Assembly: GCA_029582155.1 (NCBI GenBank)
Contig: CM055897.1
Span: 90,704,329 to 90,768,328 of the forward strand
Length of the DNA: 64,000 nucleotides
From: Panopea generosa
Taxonomy: Eukaryota > Mollusca > Bivalvia > Adapedonta > Hiatellidae
Direction of reading: 5' to 3'
The notes beneath the pieces are model-generated. The model did no database searches. It saw only the letters and a list, made by a program, of their open reading frames with translations, and had not been told where the DNA came from. Shown here piece by piece: positions 1-11,745 of this stretch. The first letter of the stretch is position 1. Each line of letters starts with the position of its first letter. Made by a program: the position numbers and the translations under genes.

Positions 1-769
1 ATGTATATAACATAAGATACATTATTACATAGCATTGACTCTGGATTATTCGATTTAATCGTGCAAGCACAGATTAATCAGGTGTTGTATTCTGTCCAGT
101 TAAAAGCTTAACACCTCTCATAATTCTTGAATTGGCCATATTAGATGAGACTGGATTGAGTTATGGTCCATATGGTAATCAATTTAAAAACTGATTTTTA
201 CCTTGTAAGCAGTGTAGCATCATCAGTTTTCATTTATTCCTAACCAAACTTTGTCAGATAGGTTATGTTCATGAAAATATGTTAATAATTTGCCTCATAA
301 ACACTGTAACATCTTTGTTTTCATAAAGACTAAACTTGGTCAGAATGTATACAAGTATTAAAGCTTGATATGACCAGATCTGACAAGAAATAATGAAGAG
401 AAGTTGATTTTTTGCCTTGTAAGCACCGCATTATCTTCAGTTTTCATCCAATTCTAACCCTTTGTCTTTGTCAATGATGTTACTAACCAAAGTGAATCAT
501 ATTGACCAAGAGACCAGAACAGTCTCTGATGGGTCTTGTTTTGTTTTTCTGAAAGAAATTGCATTGGCTGATTGTCAAAGAACTTTCAATACTGGTATTA
601 ATAGAGAAAAGTGAGATATTGCAACATATTAAGGTTAAATTTATGAATATATAAACATGCAAATAATTATTCTTTCCAAGTCGAATTTTCACTAATTTGC
701 ATTTCTTACATCGAAAAATATGATTAAATTATAATACCATGGACATAATTATATTTGTTGCAATTTCAG

Positions 770-3700
770 AGAAAACAGCAAGTATTCGAGGGAGGCCTCT
801 ACATGGGAAGCAATTTGAAGTGCCATCCGGCTATACAGGTATTGATAAATAGTCATATAACAATACATTTTGTTGCATATATACTTTTATATACTTCACG
901 TATGATTATTAATGTGTAAAAAGTATGTCATTCTTAGTGGTATATGTTACAGTTGAGCTGTATAAACGATTAAGTAAATTGAGAAAAAGCAAATCAATCA
1001 GCAACAGAGTTACAGGGCTCAAACTGGGTCTGAATTTTAGGGAGAAGTGACTTCTCCTTCATCCAAAAAAAAGAGAAGTGGAGAAAAAATAGGGAGAAGT
1101 GGTAAATTTCGTTACGCGGTTACATGAAAACTTAATTTCATTAAAATTAATGCTATGTCATTATGTGTGTTTTTGTTTTATATTGTTTTATATTGTTTTT
1201 TATTTATATCAAATGTGTTGGTTGATTGCCTTCTTGTCTTTTATCTGATGTTGTAATTAAGGAACTATTTTTTTGTGCAATATATTCTTAAAGAACAGGG
1301 AGTTTAACTTTCTGAATAAAGATACAGCTAAATGCACTTACAATCTGCACGTTAGCAGATCGGCATAATGAGCAGTGCCACTTAGATTCAGAGTCCAAAA
1401 TATACCAGTCAAAAGCATTCTGGTTTAATTCTTTTGAAAAATTACGTTTTGATGGAGTCAATAAAACATCATCAGTTTCATCAATTTTGCGTTTAGAGCC
1501 GGGTTTAGGAGACCCGCCAGACAACCAATTTTGTAAAGACATGTTCAAAAGCTGTTAGTGTTAGTTCATGATGAGCACAAATCTTTTTATATTCTGATAG
1601 TTTAACGAGTAAACAAACAAGTTGAAAAACAAAACAATGTACGTGTGATTAGATTACATATTTCAAAATAAAATAATTACTTACCGATAGATTGCCAATT
1701 AAACAGTTTTCATGATCATTACCTCTTTAAGGGTCGATCTTTTTTCAACAAATTTGCATGTTAAAGACTGATTGGATGGATTTATAATTACTTGGTCACA
1801 CTTTTAGTTATAGGTCGGATGACAAATATTTATAGTAATTAAACCAGCTGATTTAAACAAACAAATTGAATAACAAAACAATTATTTTTTATATGAATTC
1901 TATACATCACTCACGGACACCGAATCAACAGTTGTTATAATCGATTCAATTCAATTTGTTTATTTCGACTCAAACATATATATAGACAACAGTTAGCGGC
2001 AACATAATTATCAATACTTCTTTAATCATCGGAAATTTCTAAAAATCAAATGCGCTAATTATTCAGTTTGAATGTATAATTCGTAACTGATTTACACTCT
2101 TGTCAATCAACTATGTATCTCGCAAACACAAGGATGATTATGTCATGCGTGGAAAGTTACTTTGTTCATGAAAAACTTTGATTGACAGTCGAAAAAAATG
2201 ATCTGTGTCAATTAGACGCTAGATGTTTTAACTCTATGCAAGGGAAACCTTGATCTTGGTCAGCCAAACGACTGCGTTGCCTAGCAACCTATACGATGAT
2301 ATCATGGGGTGTAAACATATATGCCGAAAATTGCCTGGGGATATTTGGATCAGAAGTAACATGTGGCGACACTTATGCGCGGAGTATTGGTTATAATTGT
2401 AATTTGCACTTCGCTGGCATCCAGAAAAAAAGCGATGTTGTTAATTTTGAGGCGACTTATAACTTCGCCGTGATAAAAAAAAAAAGCGAAATGACGGAGA
2501 AAAAAGCGACTTTGTCGCCCACGTCGCCCTCTAGTTTGAGCCCTGGAGTTAATGATACTTTTATATTGTGAATTTATTCATTAACCATATTTATTCTATA
2601 CCTGTAAGTGTATAGCCAATCACCTATTCCAGATAATGTTGGGAATTGAACCCAAAAAGCATAATCGATTATTGAATGGACCGACTGATCGATTATCGAT
2701 TATTTATGGATTATTAAACTTAAAATTCGAAAATATGTATTACATGCACCTTTCACATAATGTGAAACAGTTTAATGTTCCCAACTTCCCAGGCTGTTAA
2801 AGTATCTAGAATATCAATATCTAGAAAGTGCAACTAGTCAACTTTATTTCAAATATTAAAAAAAACAAAACACAATTGATCTTAATTGATGTTTTCAATA
2901 CTATATTTAAACCATGCCAAAGAAAATAATACGCTGAAACTACACAACCAAAAAGTAATAAGTTTATTACTATAATACCCCAACCACATTTTTTTTTACT
3001 GTAAACTCGATTTAAATATCAACTTTCACGTTTTCACAGAAGAAAATTTATATACATTCTGTTCCAATTATTGTGAATCTGAAATATTTATAAAATTACT
3101 AGAACCTAACGCTGACATTTTACATAACGCGATCGATCGCGAATTATCTCCAAAAAAATAATCAGATTTTAGAAAATGTCACAATTTTGGCAAAGGGAGA
3201 TCATTTAATGCTTTTCATAATGAAGGATTTGAGGGACACCTGCGAATAACATTATCGTCTATTTTTTTATCTTTGCTCAGATGCGTGTTAAGAAATGTGT
3301 ACCTTGGTCATAGATATCCGACCAATCAGAGTGGTTATTAAAAATAGATTAATTTATATTCAAAGCTATTCACCAATCACATTAGAGGAATAAATATAGA
3401 TAATTGAATATGCATGAGAGGTTTTCCTAAGTCACAATATTGGGCATGTGGTGTGATAAACACCGCGGGGGTCAATTGTTTCTACTGATTAGTTACGGTC
3501 TATAAACAACAGTTTGACCTGTGTCGTATCGAAGAGAGATATTTGTTAATTGTGAAAACTATCTTGTCCAATTTTTTAAGACAAACCAGAAAAAGGCACA
3601 TGCCCGATTCCAGAATTGACAAGCCTCGGGCATACAAAATGTAACCGACAGTAAAAATTGTTTTCGATTGTCGGTGATACAAACAGTTTTGACCAATATT

Positions 3701-6700
3701 CGATTATCAGCGATAATCGGAACAACACTAATTCCAGATGTTACCACATGTTCTGCAACATGTAGAGGTTTATTGGATCCAATAACTTTTATAATGTACA
3801 GTTCAAAATTCAAGATGGTGACTAAAAATAAAGAAATAAATTTAGTAGAAATTTCAACGATAAAAACAAATAATTCCAATCTCATTATCACATATGTATT
3901 TAAATCATTTTCATTCGACAACATGATGATTGATATACGACATTGAGTCTCATTATCATTCGTCTCTCACCACTGATTCAAGTGGGAAAGTTATCAGTTA
4001 CTTGCGGAGATGGGGTGTGCTCGAGTACTGGTTAATCCCAGGAAACAGTTGTTAGGTTAACTGATCGTCTGTTAGCCCTAGATGGCATAAAAATGACGCT
4101 AAATATTCAATCAATCAATCAATCAATCAATCTAGTCCTAGCTGTTTTATTCAGTTTATTGTTTTATAGATTTCTTTGGTTCAGCGATTTAACCGAGCGC
4201 CACAAACAGACCAGAAACAATGAATTAGGTCACAAAATGTTCAGATTTGAACACAACGTTAATTGAACGTGAAAGCTAGCTGTTGTCAAAAATTTCCACA
4301 GACTTATTTATTCAACAGGAAAAATGAAATAAAAACATGAACATATAGTTGAAGTTCAGAGGCAAACGATTGTGAGACAATGTAAATACACAAACCTTGC
4401 ACGTAAAAGTCATTTATAACGTTCCAAATTCATATTATCCATCAACCAACGTGGATTTGTATGACCTTCGTAAATATTGACACATTTTTAAAAACAATCG
4501 TATAGACAAAAACTAAACAATGACGCCGGCGTCTACACTATGTGGGTATTTCCTGGAGTTATTGATTTTTTATTTGTCTAAATCGAGAGATAAAAGGCGG
4601 GTGTTAAACAGTTTAATTTTTTTACCTCAAAATATTTTGTCATTTTACAATAAACCAACTAATGTTACAGAGTTCATTAGTAGCTGTTACGATATGATTG
4701 GATATTAGATCTGGAGAATTTGATATCAACCAGGACAGAGGTGATGTATTCTTACGCGTTTACTTTGCAGCATATAGTTATTTTTGTTTTGTTTTTTCAT
4801 TCACTTGAGTTGTCTCAAATTAAATATAATCATCAGGATTTGAATTATAAGGATTAAATTCATTTTTTCTGGTTTTAATGCATGTGTAAAGAATGTCGAA
4901 TCACGCATAACTCTGACATAAAGTCCTTTGGACTTTATTTGATTTGTGCGTGATTCGACATTCTTTACACATGCATAAAAACCAGAAGAAAAAAAATTTA
5001 ATCCTGTAACAACTGACAAAATATTCTGCATGACAAAAAATCTGAATATCCGTTATTCGTCTGCCGTTTTGAACACACGGTTTATTTATTTAAAATGGAT
5101 CTTGATTTTTCTTTACTCTTTCAATAAATTTCTTTCAGATTGAGGTATGAAATAGAAAGATCATTTTACAGTGTTTTGTACAATATGGGAATATATTGTA
5201 CGAGTACATATTATGGTGAAAACCATATTGGACGAGACGACATAGGCACCGAGGCCAATATGGTTTTCACCACAATATATACGAGACGTTCCTGATATTT
5301 AACATCAACTAATATTAAGTTGTTATCAATGTTTTATACAATAATTACAAACATACAGTGAAATGAAATGTATGCTAGCAGATACTTATAAGCTAGTATG
5401 TTTACCATTGAATACTGCAGGTTTGATTGTGACGGAGGCGAGGAAACCTTTCACGGAAGACGAGGAAAGAGAGCTGACATGTACACAGTCCTTTAAGTCC
5501 TTTGAATATTGGAACCTTGATCGGGAACCATCAGAGGAAGACAAGCTCCAACAAGCTGTTACATGGATAGATGTGGCTAAAGCAGTAAGAACTCATACTG
5601 GAATATTTCTTTTAGTTTTGAATGTCTATTTATTGTCAATTTGATCAAGAAATTAAGGGAATTCACTTTATTATAAAAGTCTATGATTTCACAATGTATA
5701 ATGGAACATTCATTTTGGGTACAAAAATTAGAAGTTTTAGCCACTTTTATTTGGAAAGATGTTTAAAAAGTTAATTTTTGATAATTACCCGTTAATTAAT
5801 TTTTACGGCATTTAACTGCTTAAAACACACACAACTCTTTGATAGGTTGGCACTATTGAATAACTTTATAGTAATCTCTGATGTATAATGAATACACTAC
5901 AAAATTTTATGAGAATTGCGTGAAATAAAAATGGGCGTCAGATAAATTATTTTAGTAATTCTATCAAAGCTTCAAATTGTTAAATACAGCTCCAAGCGCT
6001 AAGCTCATGTGCTTAAAGGCATTATTTATACAGTAGTAGCTGGGCCCGATAAGCTCAGTCGGTTACGCGTCTGACAATCAATCAAGGGGTTGTGAGTTCG
6101 AATACCTGCCCGGCAACAGTCCATGATGATTGATATACGACATTGTGTCTCATTATCATTCGTCTCTCACCACTGGTTCATGCCCTCGATGGCATAAAAA
6201 TGATGCTAAATATTCAATCAATCAATCGATCAATATACAGAAGTATTTTTTTTTCATAAAGACCATTTACTGCTTGTGATAACAGTTTCAGCTGATGACA
6301 AGACAAAGATTGATGCAAGGCATCAATGGTGCCGCAAGATTGTTTTAAAGAAACAACAATGAGTTTGCTTTGTATGTTTATTTCATGAATATGTACCAAC
6401 AGAAAATGACCATTTAGTGTAAAATGTTATCAAGAGACAAAACAATCATTTTTAACATGTAAGACAAGTTTGATCTTGGTAAAATAGATGAGATGTAAGA
6501 AAGCCAAAAATATCAAATCAAAAGATAAACGAGTTTTGTCGAGTAACTAGAGTAAAAAAAAATAGAAAAAGTCACCACTTCAAGGATTGTGTGATATTTA
6601 ATTCCTTTTCTTAAACAGGAATAACAAGTTGAACACACGTTAACAGGTAATTCCAAAGTCAAATTTATTACAGAAATATTTGTTAAATGGAGAACTATAA

Positions 6701-9700
6701 CCTGATCTTGCTTTAAAATCCAGTTGCATGAATGGCAAAAGCTGCTAGGTTCCTTCCATATACTACGTTCATAATCATGTACATGGTTTTAGTCACTTGT
6801 GTAATTGAAATTTAGATCATTGGATGCGACTACATCACAGACTAAAACAAAGTCGAAAATGGTTTCATTAGTCATCATGTTCATTGTTACGTGTGGACTT
6901 TCACTTGTTTACATTATTTTTACTTGGGACGGTAGTCTAATGAATAGCTTGCCAGAGGTTGCGGGTTCGATACCCAGTTCGACCCGATGCCTTTCATAAA
7001 ACAACACTCAGTACAGGTTCTACCCAAGAAGCGGACTCGAGAGCGGTTCATATAAGCTCTGAGCTTTCATCGCAACCAAGCTAAAATAGATTAGTATAAA
7101 CTAACTTTCACTTGGTGATTCTATTTTCACATGTGGGCACAAAAAGTATCACATGCTCTAGTAGAGAAAACACAGGCATGCCGGAAACACAAACTCAACC
7201 TAAGTATGCCAATTCAATCTCAGAAAACACTTCTAACAGTAACAAAAAGAGAAAGCCAACTGATAGCAATCATGTAGTTCCATGAAAGACATACACATGC
7301 TCATAAACTTGTTACATGTATCGGAGAAAATGACACACCAGTTGAGATAAGTAAATATATTTTTATTAAAAGGGATGACATTAAAATCACACACGAGGAG
7401 GCAGATAATATCCTTACACAAGTGATCATAGCAGCACATAAACTAAACAGAAGCATAACAGCTATTTCAAATGATACTGTCAGATGTATTTATACTTTAT
7501 CTTCATCATTATCTCTGTGCTAAGGGGATCACCTGTTAAGGAACTGTAGACATAAATATAACGACCATGGGCTGTCTGGTTGCGATAACGTGGCAAGGTA
7601 TTATGTTATCGGAAAAGGAATAGTCTTAAAATGTATGAGGCTTCAGTAGTCACTAAAATTGGTAGATGTTAATTGTAAAACAATGCATACTTTAAATACT
7701 TTACCACTAACAACAGATTCTGAAGCTTTATTGGGAATAAAAAAAAAAGCTCACATTCAGGTATGTACATGGAAACATGCATTGGATTCTGACCCACCAA
7801 GCAGTGATACCCAAGCATTTTCCTAGGACAGTTCCAACAGAGCTAACATTTTCTTCTGCAGTACAATTGAAGATGATCAAATGTTAACACCCGAAGGCAT
7901 AAAATGATGCCAAATATTTAAATAAATCAAACTTTTTGGAAAAATGGTGGTCATATTAAAGGCCATGTGCTTTTAATTGCAAATATGTTTGTCATCTAAA
8001 CACCAAACACATCAAGCGTATGAATAGTTTTATACTTAACAGTAATTTCCATCTACGTCTTGCATTTCTAGCAAATTGGCGACCATTTTGGAAGTTGTGT
8101 CCATCTTGTTTATTTCAAAATGCTCAATGACAAAACGTCTTCCCAGTCTTTCATTTAAACATCAAACACATTAAAATTATCCTTTTGTATGAATTTTTTT
8201 TATATTTTTATATCTTATATAAATTTTTATCTGAATATTACTTTTAAGCGAATTCGTGACCATTTTAAACACCATCTTGTTTACTTTAAAATACTCAATG
8301 ATGGCAAAATGTCTTTCAACACAAAATCAAAGAATCAAATATAGATTATCATTTTAGCAATAAAATATTACTCTAAAATTTTTATACCTTATAGTAATTT
8401 CTATCTAAATACTGTTCTAAATGTCCAATAATGACAAAATATCATCTCAGTTTATCATTTTAACATCAGATACATCAAAAGTGTCCTGTAATAATATACC
8501 TTATAGTAATTCTCATCCAAATATTGCTTTCTAGCAAATTGGCGGCCATATTGGACGACATCTTTTTTATTTTAAAATGCTCAATGATGAGAAAATGTCA
8601 TCTGGCATAAAATCAAAGAACTATATAATATAGACTACCATTTTAGCAAAAAAAAATTATTATACACTCCCATGCAAGGTTCAGTGAAAATACCTGGATT
8701 ATCTGCCGGACTAATATCTTGTAAATTTCCCAACGGACTTTTTCATTAACTAGCGCTTACTTGTCGGGTGCCAAACAAACATGTCTGGTCCCTACCAGAA
8801 TCTGTCATAATCAAGACAATTCACAACAATTATGTTCCACCTTACACACACTTGTGACAATAATGAAACAGAACAGCACTATTGTACAAGAAAGTGTTTA
8901 CAAACCTACTAAAGTGATCAAACACAGTACAGTTATGCAAGAGAATAGGCACAATTCTCTTGTACAAGAAATGCAGCTAAACCATACCCAGTTGCGTGAA
9001 TATTTTAGAATAATGCATGAGTGTATGAAGGAGATGGCAGTTAAAATAACACAGTCCCAAGAGTAAACAATGGCTAGCATAGGATCTACAGATAGTTTTC
9101 ATGCACCGTTAGATACACAATTTAGTAAACAGTCAAATAGGGTTTCAGTGCCGGTAACAGTCGGATCTATTATGCCCCCATTCATAAGTATGAGCCTTCC
9201 TCAGTATCAAAATTCCATAGGATCATCTAATCCAACCCCAACTGAGTCGTGTTTCTATCAGGTAGTCCAACCTATTTCTAACCCGGTCATCCAATCTCTG
9301 TCTGAAAACAATGGATTTACAAATGTCGAATATGTGAACTGCATGTATTTCTTCCAATTATCAGCCAAATCATTCCCCAGGACAGGCCATACCTTTGCAA
9401 TTTACCCCACCTGTACTTCAAGGCGATAGTTCATGCCCAAGCAACAACGGCCTAAGTGGACTTCATATTTCTTCCAATAACATTAGAAGTTTAACCCCCA
9501 TGCTGAGCCTTACCTGTCTATTGTTCACTTCAGGTGACTCTGCTCTTAATGTACCAACCACTCAGGATTACTTACCTGATACAGCAGGTCGAGAGCATGT
9601 GTCATTATCTAAACAAATTGAAAACAAAGAAACAAGGCCACACGAAAGAAATATAAAACTTCCAGCTTTTACGGGGAACACAAATGAAAGTTGGAAAGTG

Positions 9701-10564
9701 TGGTATAATTGTTTTACAGCAATAGCAAACTGGTGTTAATGTTATGAAACTCAAAGATTCAATGAACTGCTTCAGAGATAAGATGGTACTGCAGCTCAAT
9801 ACGTGTTGGATGAAATATTTGCTTGATTATAGGCGTTTGGTTGCTGAACTTGACAGTAGGTTTCTGACTATAGAAACTCACAAGATGTATATGACTCAGT
9901 TTAACAAACAATCCATATAACATAGTGAAAACATTGAAGATTATGCATCAGAACTTAAACGTCTAAATGACAAGTTAACCCTTTACTTCATATAGACGCC
10001 TTTGGACACCTCTAATATTGAAAGCATTAATTCACCACGTATCAGCAATGGATGAATTATGTTTATATTAACTGACAGAGTGGATCTGAACTCAAGCAAT
10101 CTGAGCTCTTCCTGCACTGTTTTCAAAGGCCTTCTGTGATTGGTGCGGGAAAACGTGTATCTATGGAGTAAAGGGATAAAAGTCCAGGAACATTTTTCAT
10201 TTATTTATTAAATCTATATTCTGCTGAAAGAAATTGCAAGACAAGATAAACCATCTATAATCCCCAGCCTGTGTTTTAGTTATTTTAACCCTACCAATAT
10301 ATATTTATAAACAGTGTCATCCTGACTAACATTATTCTAAAGGCACTGGATAAACGGACCGCTCGGTTATAACAAAGAGTTAAAGACAGTATCAGAAGAA
10401 TTGATAACCCAGTAGGCGTTACATGTACATGTATATACAAATATTAGAGAAAAATGTAGACTCAAATTCAGTTTATATCTTGATTGTTATATTTATTTCA
10501 GTTACATGCCCCAGTAGATGTCGGGGACAGTCAGGGAAGTTTGAAGTCGGAACCCTCAATATGA
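770..10564 (+). CDS. RNASEH2C: Ribonuclease H2 subunit C, 3' part (5' exons before the window)
   Basis: Non-catalytic subunit of the nuclear RNase H2 heterotrimer, which removes ribonucleotides from DNA and degrades RNA:DNA hybrids. Three exons join in frame: 770-838, 5421-5584 and 10502-10564 (stop TGA 10562-10564), giving the last 97 residues. Exon 770-838 begins with two bases of a split codon after a TTTCAG acceptor and reads SIRGRPLHG and VPSGYTG. The second reads LIVTEARK and then FEYWNL..AVTWIDVAKA. The last reads LHAPVDVGDSQG and ends SEPSI. Human RNASEH2C has the same order (SFRGRCLRG, VMVTEEKK, FTLWGLE, ALTWPSLAAAIHAQV). All junctions are GT-AG and phases agree. The N-terminal half (about 60 residues in human) must lie before base 1; no matching exon is visible in 1-769. 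The introns (4.6 and 4.9 kb) are full of repeats. Confidence 0.87.
1013..2545 (-). mobile_element. hAT-like DNA transposon remnant, about 1.53 kb, in RNASEH2C intron
   Basis: The ends form a 13-bp terminal inverted repeat, CAGGGCTCAAACT at 1013-1025 and its complement at 2533-2545. The six bases GAGTTA occur immediately outside both ends (1007-1012 and 2546-2551), like a worn target-site duplication; hAT elements usually make 8 bp. A CAGGG start is typical of hAT. Inside, on the minus strand, lies a short zinc-finger-like exon (1342-1542). No DDE/RNase H-like transposase core was seen, so it is internally deleted and non-autonomous. The family call is by termini and is moderate. Confidence 0.55.
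1342..1542 (-). CDS. First-exon-like fragment with a zinc-finger-like motif, inside the hAT-like element
   Basis: Reads 67 codons from ATG (1540-1542) to a strong GTAAGT donor just below 1342. The protein starts MSLQNWLSGGSP, has a basic KPGSKRK stretch, and ends with an FDWYILDSESKWHCSLC segment. The W..CSLC pattern resembles the first half of the BED/TTF-type zinc fingers seen in hAT transposases and ZMYM-like proteins, whose second half would be in the next exon. No following exon was found within 1013-1341. It is probably the surviving first exon of the transposase gene rather than a host gene; a domesticated gene is possible but unsupported. Confidence 0.35.
3921..4132 (+). mobile_element. 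tRNA-derived SINE, family A, 5'-truncated
   Basis: Carries the family A body (GATGATTGATATACGACATT, then TCTCATTATCATTCGTCTC, then GTTAGCCCTAGATGGC) and ends in a run of (AATC) units, which is the family tail. The tRNA-like head is missing. Other copies in this window are at 6041, 18255, 29916, 34241, 56324, 59541, 61793 and 62859. Confidence 0.75.
4849..5006. repeat. Long near-perfect hairpin (foldback element)
   Basis: The arms 4849-4907 and 4947-5006 are inverted copies of about 59 bp, identical over the inner 28 bp or so (TGCGTGATTCGACATTCTTT and onward), with a few changes further out. The 39-bp loop contains its own small palindrome, AAAGTCCTTTGGACTTT. This is the layout of a tiny foldback MITE. 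It lies in the first visible RNASEH2C intron and would fold in the pre-mRNA. Confidence 0.8.
5206..5280. repeat. Short inverted repeat (24-bp arms)
   Basis: ATGGTGAAAACCATATTGG near 5213-5231 is followed about 23 bp later by its inverted copy CCAATATGGTTTTCACC at 5255-5271. Flanking bases extend the pairing. It is 139 bp before RNASEH2C exon 5421-5584, so the stem sits close to that exon's acceptor. Probably the core of another small foldback repeat. Confidence 0.6.
6041..6236 (+). mobile_element. tRNA-derived SINE, family A, internally deleted
   Basis: The tRNA-like head has box A (AAGCTCAGTCGG) and box B (GAGTTCGAATACC), followed by the GATGATTGATATACGACATT body. The sequence then jumps from CACTGGTTCA to TGCCCTCGATGGCATAAA, skipping about 90 bp of body present in copies at 3921 and 56324, and ends in the AATCAATC tail. 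Confidence 0.8.
6925..7103 (+). mobile_element. tRNA-derived SINE, family B
   Basis: Head with GTAGTCTAATGAATAGC and box B GCGGGTTCGATACCC, then a body with ACACTCAGTACAGGTTCTAC, ATATAAGCTCTGAGCTTTC and the tail TTAGTATAAACTAA. The same body occurs at 57629-57827 (+), and inverted at 11556-11745 and 42805-43020. Confidence 0.75.
7936..8640. repeat. Degenerate tandem array, about 155-180-bp modules
   Basis: About four modules repeat the phrases TACCTTATAGTAATT, AAATATTGCTTTCTAGC, GCAAATTGGCGGCCAT and AAAATGCTCAATGATG in the same order, with substantial divergence and partial units. No coding potential is seen. It lies in the last intron of RNASEH2C, just before the gag fossil. Confidence 0.6.
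8761..10005 (+). mobile_element. Ty3/gypsy-type LTR retrotransposon fossil (gag part only)
   Basis: The region resembles the gag of bivalve Ty3/gypsy elements: a Gln/Thr/Ser-rich leader, then a KLPAFTGNTNESWKVWYNCF block like the start of the capsid-like domain, then a downstream block with LDSRFLTIETHKMYMTQFN and ENIEDYASELKRL. The copy is old and broken, with several breaks. No LTRs, protease, reverse transcriptase or integrase were recognised around it, so it is a partial remnant. It lies in the last RNASEH2C intron in the same orientation as that gene. Confidence 0.65.
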
Positions 10565-10974
10565 GCAGCATGCATACACAGTATACAGTTTGCTGATATA
10601 GATGAACTGGATTAATTTAACAATAAGATCAGAATTTATCAAAGACTACAGTAGCATTATGGAGTGGTGCATTTCTTCGGAGCATAAAAAAACATGTTAG
10701 ACATACATGTACCAAGTTTTTACCATTTTTTCTGTACTAGTATACTGAGTTGCAAATGAGCAGGTTAAAGAAAAAGAGTATATCTTGTTCATGTTTAGTT
10801 CTTGAACAATTTGTATTAATTTCAAACTGACATTTGCCTTAACAAAAAATGGCCTACAGACCAAAGTGCATCTTTCATAACCAGTGGCTTTGTGTATATA
10901 TATATTTGAATTGTAAATCTGAATTGTTTTCATTATACAGTTTTGTGATTCTTGTATGCCATCCTTTATTATTG

Positions 10975-11175
10975 TCACACTGGCTGTTCGGTGCATGCGT
11001 GTGTGATCTTGTCAAGGCTATAACTTATTCATAACTTGGCACATGTTCACCATAATGAGACTTGTTGCATGCAAGACCCAGGTCTTTAGCTCAGTCACAC
11101 TAAAGGTTAAAGGTCAGATATAAGTACAAAATTTCGTGTCTACTCCATATCTTGTCAAGTGCCATCAATGTTCAC
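10975..11175 (-). repeat. Molluscan-type repeat module, minus orientation
   Basis: Read on the minus strand it contains CATTATGGTGAACATGTGCC, a GACCTTTAACCTTTAG-like stretch and ACGAAATTTTGTACTTAT. This is the same module type as the tandem copies at 20550-21060 and 48880-49270. Confidence 0.55.
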
Positions 11176-11555
11176 AGGTCTACTGGTGGGCTCGACATTG
11201 TAGCCTTGGGCGAGTCATCAACTTTGCTGTTATTAGCTCACCTGAATAAAGCTTGAGAGAGCTATTCAGGATTTTCTGGGTCTATCAACAAACGTAAACT
11301 GTTGGGCCTCTTGTATATCCATTTTTGATCATTTTCCACTTTTTCTCTACAGCAGTCTAAACTGTAGGATTTAATTCTCCCAGTGTTGTTGTTTTTTTTC
11401 TCACTTTTGACCACATGTGAAAAAAGTCCATTTGTGAATAGAAACTCGACCTTGAATTGTATATAATTGCTATAAGCATAAACTGCAGCCATTTTTACCA
11501 ACATTCCTTTATATTTATTCCATTGGAGACTTATTAATGTAGATACTCTTTACAG

Positions 11556-11745
11556 TAATTTAATTCGGCTCGATTGTGAAGAAAGGTCAGAGCTTAATGA
11601 ATTATTCTCAAATCTGTTTTCTTGGTCGAACCAGTACCTGAATTTAATTTGGGAAGCCATAGGGTTTAGTCTGGGATCGAACCCATGACACCTGGCATGA
11701 GCTGTAAACATTATTCACTGCATTATTACTCCTGCTTGATGTTAT
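11556..11745 (-). mobile_element. tRNA-derived SINE, family B, minus strand
   Basis: On the minus strand there is a box B-like GGTTCGATCCCAGAC and then the family B body with GGTTCGACCAAGAAA and an ATTAAGCTCTGACC phrase. The tail end faces low coordinates. It is diverged from the copy at 6925. Confidence 0.6.

Noticed and set aside
2630-3740. Possible second hAT-like element (ATCGATTATT-rich left side; AGTGTTGTTCCGATTATC on the right, minus strand)
   Set aside because: The two ends are not convincingly complementary and no target-site duplication could be found.
3559-3946. Overlapping 121-aa (-) and 92-aa (+) frames
   Set aside because: They overlap antisense, have no recognisable motif, and run into the SINE at 3921.
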